This document shows, in pieces, positions 21,973-25,374 of a stretch of DNA of 25,374 nt. Position 1 is the stretch's first letter. Each line of letters begins with the position of its first letter. Under the pieces are notes generated by a model that was not told the origin of the DNA, searched no databases, and saw nothing but the letters and a program-made list of their open reading frames with translations. Source of the DNA: Acidimicrobiaceae bacterium (lineage in GTDB: Bacteria; Actinomycetota; Acidimicrobiia; Acidimicrobiales; RAAP-2); NCBI GenBank assembly GCA_003164275.1, contig PLSY01000398.1:13633-39006 (forward strand), read 5' to 3'. The translations under genes and the position numbers were made by a program.

Positions 21973-23493
21973 ATGGCGATGCACAGGCGAAGATGGCGTT
22001 CGGCGAGCCTCATCTGTCTTTCGGTGGCCATAGCCGTGGCCGTCGTGGCGCCGAGTTCGGCTGTGGCCGGGAGCCGTGACCCGACCACGTCGGCCGCGCC
22101 TGGCGGCCTGCCCAGCGCTCCGGCACCCTCCCCCATCGCCTGGGTCCCCTGTCCGGGCGGAGGCGGCTACCAGTGCGGTTCGGTCTCGGTCCCGCTCGAC
22201 TACCGCCACCCATCCCGGTCATCGTTGACCATCGCCGTCATGCGGGCCCAACCCGTGGGGACGACCGCCCCTACAGCCACCTTGTTCGTCAATCCCGGTG
22301 GCCCCGGGGAGAGCGGGAACCAGATCCTCCCGGTCATCGCCGGCCTCCTGCCGGCGGCCATTCGCCGGCACTTCGACATCGTCAGCTTCGATCCGCGAGG
22401 AACCGGCGCCAGCGCCCCACTGCGGTGCGGCACGTCGCCGTCCGCGGTGTCGAGCGTGCTCCCGGTGCCGGCCAAGGCGGGCCAGCCGCTGCCGGGTACC
22501 GGGGTCTTCACCGCCATGGCCCGGGCCTGCCAGCGGCGTGCGGCCGCCCTCGAGCCTTTCGTCAGCACGACGGCGACGGCCCGTGACATGGATCGCGTCC
22601 GCCAGGCCCTGGGCGTCGCAACCATCAGTTACTACGGCCTCTCGTATGGCACCGTCCTCGGATCGGAGTACGCCGCCTTGTTTCCTCACCGGATCAAGTA
22701 CATGGTCCTCGACGGCGCCGTCGACGTGGACGCCTCCTTGAGCACGCAGGCCATCGAGCAGGCACCAGCCATCGAACGGTCCCTCGACCATCTCCTGGCC
22801 ACCTGTGCGGGGTCCACCTGTCCGCTCGGCGCCGAGCCGGTGTCGTTCTTCCGGTCGCTCGCCAGGTCGCTCGCCCGCTCCCCCCTGGGCGACCCGGGTG
22901 GCGCTGACCCCTTCCCGGTCACCGTCGGGGATCTCGACACGGCCACATTGTTCGCCCTGAGCGTGCCGGGCTTCGCCCCGTCGTACTACTCGGCCCTGGT
23001 GGCGGCGCGGACTGGAGACGGCGCCCCACTGCGGGCCATGGCCCTCGAACTGAATACCGACCTCGACGGATCCCCGCTGGTCGATGCCCAGTGGGCCATC
23101 ACCTGCAACGACGCCCGAGGGCATCCTGGTCCCCTGGCCGCTGGGTCCCTGGCCCGATCCCTTGCCCACCGCTATCCGCTCATCGGGGCCTACGCCGTGA
23201 CCTACAACCTGGGCGGCTGCGTTGCCTGGCCGGCTGCCCGCCAGCCCGTAGCTCCCCTCCGGGCGGACGGCGCGCCCCCCATCTTGGTCATCGGCACCAC
23301 CGGGGATCCGAACACCCCGCTCATCGGCGCGGAACACCTGGCCCGGGCCCTCCCCGGGGCCCGGTTGCTCACCTGGCACGGATGGGGACACACCTGGCTG
23401 CTCAGTGGGTCGGGCGACCACTGCATGCAGACGGCGGTCACCGGGTACCTGTCGGGGGGTGTCCTGCCCTCGAGGGGAGACGTCTGCCAGTAG
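21973..23493 (+). CDS. Secreted alpha/beta-hydrolase peptidase, TAP/Hip1 (S33) type
   Basis: A 506-residue exported serine peptidase resembling tripeptidyl aminopeptidases of Streptomyces and Hip1/CaeA of mycobacteria. A signal peptide (RRRWRS, then SLICLSVAIAVAVVAPSSAVA) ends near residue 32. The mature part starts with the family text WVPCPGGGGYQCGSVSVPLDY. Motifs are the oxyanion segment NPGGPGESG, DPRGTGAS, the nucleophile Ser224 in GLSYGT, Asp445 in GTTGDPNTPL and His473 in WHGWGHTWL, followed by the family's C-terminal TAP-like domain with late cysteines (HCMQ, DVCQ). The frame is open back to 21883. I chose ATG 21973 because it gives a normal signal peptide, but no good ribosome-binding site marks any of the candidates. 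Confidence 0.88.
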   Translation: MAMHRRRWRSASLICLSVAIAVAVVAPSSAVAGSRDPTTSAAPGGLPSAPAPSPIAWVPCPGGGGYQCGSVSVPLDYRHPSRSSLTIAVMRAQPVGTTAPTATLFVNPGGPGESGNQILPVIAGLLPAAIRRHFDIVSFDPRGTGASAPLRCGTSPSAVSSVLPVPAKAGQPLPGTGVFTAMARACQRRAAALEPFVSTTATARDMDRVRQALGVATISYYGLSYGTVLGSEYAALFPHRIKYMVLDGAVDVDASLSTQAIEQAPAIERSLDHLLATCAGSTCPLGAEPVSFFRSLARSLARSPLGDPGGADPFPVTVGDLDTATLFALSVPGFAPSYYSALVAARTGDGAPLRAMALELNTDLDGSPLVDAQWAITCNDARGHPGPLAAGSLARSLAHRYPLIGAYAVTYNLGGCVAWPAARQPVAPLRADGAPPILVIGTTGDPNTPLIGAEHLARALPGARLLTWHGWGHTWLLSGSGDHCMQTAVTGYLSGGVLPSRGDVCQ

Positions 23494-23524
23494 CTCCGAG
23501 AGTGACCGGCCACTGCCGCGCACG

Positions 23525-24940
23525 TCAGTGCAGCGATGGCCCCGGGGCCGGGAGCGGGTCGCGGGTGGGCAGCCGGCCACTGACGGCGATGGCGGCCATG
23601 TCGATCACCGCGGCAAGCGCGAAGGCGACCGTCACCCCGGTCGAGAGCGGCCAGGACCTGGTCGACCCAACGGCGATGGCTGCCCCACCGAGGCCCGCCC
23701 CGAGCGCCGACCCCAAGACGTCGGACAGATTGAGGGAGGCCGACGCCCAGCCTTCCCGACCGGTCGGAGCCTCGCGCAGCATCATGAGCGTGATGGGGGC
23801 GTAGGCGAGGCCCATACCGAGCCCGGCGACGGTCCAGGCCACGACGGCCAACCAGACTGGGACGCCTGGTCGCAAGAAGACGAGCATCCCGCCCAGGCCC
23901 ACCAGGATGAGGACGAGGCCGGCCCTCACGAGGCTCCTGCCCTGGCAGCGCTCGTTCAGGCGGACCTGGACCCACGAACCGGTGGTCCAGGCCAGGGTCG
24001 ATCCGGTGACGGCGATGCTGGCCGCCCCGAGGCTGTGGTGTCGTGCGGTGACGATGGCCAGGGTGACGAAGGCGTCCCCACCGAAGTAGGCATAGGTCAA
24101 CATCCCTCGACTGAGGATGGTCGTCGGAAGCCCCCGGCGGGCCCGCAGGGTGCCGAGGGGAAGCAGCCGCCGAAGGGCCGGGACCAAGAGCACCAACCCG
24201 GCGACCACCAGGCCTCCGGCCACGAAGGAGACGCCAGAGGTGAGCGATCCGATGATCAACCCGGTGCCGACGGCGACACGGACGGCATCGACCAGGCCGT
24301 GTTCCGTCGTCGGGGCTGACTCCGGCCGGCCCAGCTGGACGAGCCCGGGGAGGGCGAGAGCTCCGGTGACGAGCACGAAGGGCAGCAGGCCCAAAAAGAC
24401 CCACCGCCACCCGAACAGATGGGCAACAGCGGCGCTGACGAGTGGGCCGACGACGCCGGGGACGACCCAGGCGGTAGACAGCACCGCCATCATGCGGGCC
24501 CGGAGCTGATCGGGGAAGCTCCGCCCGATGGTCACGTACGCCACAGCCGGAACGGCGCCGGCCCCGAGACCCTGCAGCACGCGTCCTGCGACCAGCACGA
24601 ACATCGATGGGGCCGCACCGGCGACCACCAGGCCGCAGGCGAAGAGCACGAGTCCGACTACGTATGGACGGGCCGGGCCCGACCGGTCGGCCTCGCGTCC
24701 GGCGGCGACGATGCCGACCATGCTGCCGAGCAGGAAGGCGGAGAATGCCCATCCATAGAGGTGAATGCCTCCGAGGTCCCGGGCCACCTGGGGCATGATG
24801 GTCACAACGGCCAAGGCCTCTGAGGCCATGAAGGTGATGGTCAACACGAGGCCGGCGGTGAGAGCGCGTCGCTCGGGAGCCCACAGGCTCAAGGCAGGCT
24901 CGACACCCACAGCGAGAGGTCTCTGGCGTCGCCAACTCAC
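23525..24940 (-). CDS. MFS transporter, drug-exporter type
   Basis: A 471-residue major facilitator protein with about 13-14 membrane segments. It opens ALTAGLVLTITFMASEALAVVTIMPQVARDL, as in the EmrB/QacA (DHA2) group. Motif A is shortened in the 2-3 loop (GREADRSGPAR), GRVLQGLGAGAVPA is the segment-4 motif, and STAWVVPGVVGPLVSA is the antiporter motif C (near residue 160). The substrate cannot be read. The GTG start follows GGCTGGGG; the ferredoxin stop is 39 nt upstream on the same strand, so cotranscription is likely. The gene converges with the peptidase gene with 31 nt between stops. Confidence 0.9.
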   Translation of the reverse strand: MSWRRQRPLAVGVEPALSLWAPERRALTAGLVLTITFMASEALAVVTIMPQVARDLGGIHLYGWAFSAFLLGSMVGIVAAGREADRSGPARPYVVGLVLFACGLVVAGAAPSMFVLVAGRVLQGLGAGAVPAVAYVTIGRSFPDQLRARMMAVLSTAWVVPGVVGPLVSAAVAHLFGWRWVFLGLLPFVLVTGALALPGLVQLGRPESAPTTEHGLVDAVRVAVGTGLIIGSLTSGVSFVAGGLVVAGLVLLVPALRRLLPLGTLRARRGLPTTILSRGMLTYAYFGGDAFVTLAIVTARHHSLGAASIAVTGSTLAWTTGSWVQVRLNERCQGRSLVRAGLVLILVGLGGMLVFLRPGVPVWLAVVAWTVAGLGMGLAYAPITLMMLREAPTGREGWASASLNLSDVLGSALGAGLGGAAIAVGSTRSWPLSTGVTVAFALAAVIDMAAIAVSGRLPTRDPLPAPGPSLH

Positions 24941-24979
24941 GGCCCCAGCCTACGAGCCTCGTCGGTGGGTCCCGGGGCT

Positions 24980-25216
24980 CTAGCCCCTATCTCTTGTAGC
25001 CACCGTTTCGAGGTGCACGGCCCGCCGGGGGCACTCGGTGGCGGCCCGGGTGGCCAGGGCCACCAGGGCCCCATCCACCGGCCTGCCGTCGACGATGGGG
25101 TAGCCCCATTGGTCAAGGGTCACCCGCTCAGGTAGGAGCTCGGCACAGTACCCATAGGCATCACACGCCACCGGGTCCACTCGCAGCCTGACGGCCACTG
25201 GGCGCTCGGTCGTCAT
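24980..25216 (-). CDS. 3Fe-4S type ferredoxin
   Basis: A 78-residue ferredoxin. Cys18 and Cys24 (Cx5C in CDAYGYC) and Cys62 followed by Pro (ECP) are the three ligands of the 3Fe-4S ferredoxins that serve cytochromes P450 and related oxidoreductases in actinobacteria. ATG 25216 overlaps the stop of the upstream gene (ATGA); an in-frame start at 25282 would run back into that gene and is rejected. Its TAG stop lies in the loop of a small GGGGC/GCCCC hairpin (24974-24987). The NuoF-like neighbour suggests it exchanges electrons with an NAD(P)H-linked flavoprotein rather than with a P450, none of which is in the window. Confidence 0.9.
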   Translation of the reverse strand: MTTERPVAVRLRVDPVACDAYGYCAELLPERVTLDQWGYPIVDGRPVDGALVALATRAATECPRRAVHLETVATRDRG

Positions 25217-25374
25217 GACCCATGCCCCGCACGACGGCCCTGCGGAAAGGCGAGCAGGCTTTGCCTTCTGTGCCCAGAACACGGTCGACCAGACGCGTGT
25301 TCGATGGCGTCGGCACCGAACACGCGTAGCGCGCTGCGCACGAGGTGGACGACGCCGTCGGGGTGGCGACAGGC
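25213..25374 (-). CDS. C-terminus of NuoF-like NADH oxidoreductase (partial)
   Basis: An open frame enters from the right edge and ends in a TGA overlapping the ferredoxin ATG. The 53 visible residues (starting CRHPDGVVHLVRSALRVFG, with a later SGRPCSGHRR) resemble the extreme C-terminus of actinobacterial proteins carrying the NADH-ubiquinone oxidoreductase-F iron-sulfur binding region, which are often encoded directly before a small ferredoxin. The flavin and NADH domains lie beyond the window. The tight overlap supports both this frame and the pairing. The family call rests on a short stretch and on the context. Confidence 0.6.
   Translation of the reverse strand, partial: ACRHPDGVVHLVRSALRVFGADAIEHASGRPCSGHRRQSLLAFPQGRRAGHGS

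Noticed and set aside
22850..22885. Imperfect repeat encoding RSLARSLARS in the peptidase
   Set aside because: A short coding repeat of common codons within a surface segment; no sign of further expansion.
23494..23524. Near-palindrome AGTGACCGGCCACT between converging peptidase and MFS genes as a bidirectional terminator
   Set aside because: Short stem without T tract; it cannot be told from chance in GC-rich DNA.

Overview
This is a GC-rich stretch of actinobacterial (Actinomycetota) chromosome. The evidence is a mycofactocin biosynthesis locus, a resuscitation-promoting-factor-type gene, frequent GTG starts, 4-nt stop/start overlaps and long antisense open frames typical of high GC. A lineage near Acidimicrobiia fits the gene mix, but that is inference; nothing here fixes the family.

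1-11840 (+): a mycofactocin (MFT) redox-cofactor operon, cut at its 5' end inside the radical SAM maturase mftC. After mftC come two FadH/Old-Yellow-Enzyme-type flavoproteins and a four-gene set resembling FixABCX (ETF alpha-like, FixC-like, FixX-like, ETF beta-like). These are followed by mftE (creatininase-fold peptidase), a mycofactocin-type short-chain dehydrogenase and mftF (glycosyltransferase). Every junction from the second OYE gene to mftF is an ATGA or GTGA overlap. No mftD is seen between mftC and mftE, where it usually lies. The layout suggests a cofactor made on site (C, E, F), reduced or reoxidised by the dehydrogenase and OYE proteins, with electrons passed through the ETF and FixCX-like proteins, probably to quinone.

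11996-13950 (+): a membrane-anchored small protein overlapping a membrane-anchored GH43-fold glycosidase. Both carry the same extracytoplasmic N-terminal module with two cysteines 30 residues apart. 13951-14530: a lower-GC intergenic region with a repeated 19-nt motif, a 16-residue putative leader peptide and a possible long leader of the downstream gene. 14531-15076 (+): a secreted Rpf-like muralytic protein, followed by a very stable hairpin.

15245-20489: an envelope glycosylation locus, with a 4-TM protein (+), a GT39-type membrane transferase (-), a GT2-GtrA fusion (-), a stand-alone GtrA protein (+) and a DUF5666-like anchored protein (+). The expected logic is synthesis of a polyprenyl-phosphate sugar, its flipping across the membrane, and transfer outside.

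20584-25374: a cold-shock protein (-), a DUF998-like membrane protein (-), a secreted Hip1/TAP-type serine peptidase (+), an MFS exporter (-), a 3Fe-4S ferredoxin (-) and, at the edge, the C-terminus of a NuoF-like protein (-) whose stop overlaps the ferredoxin start. No tRNA, rRNA, CRISPR array, transposase or insertion sequence was recognised.
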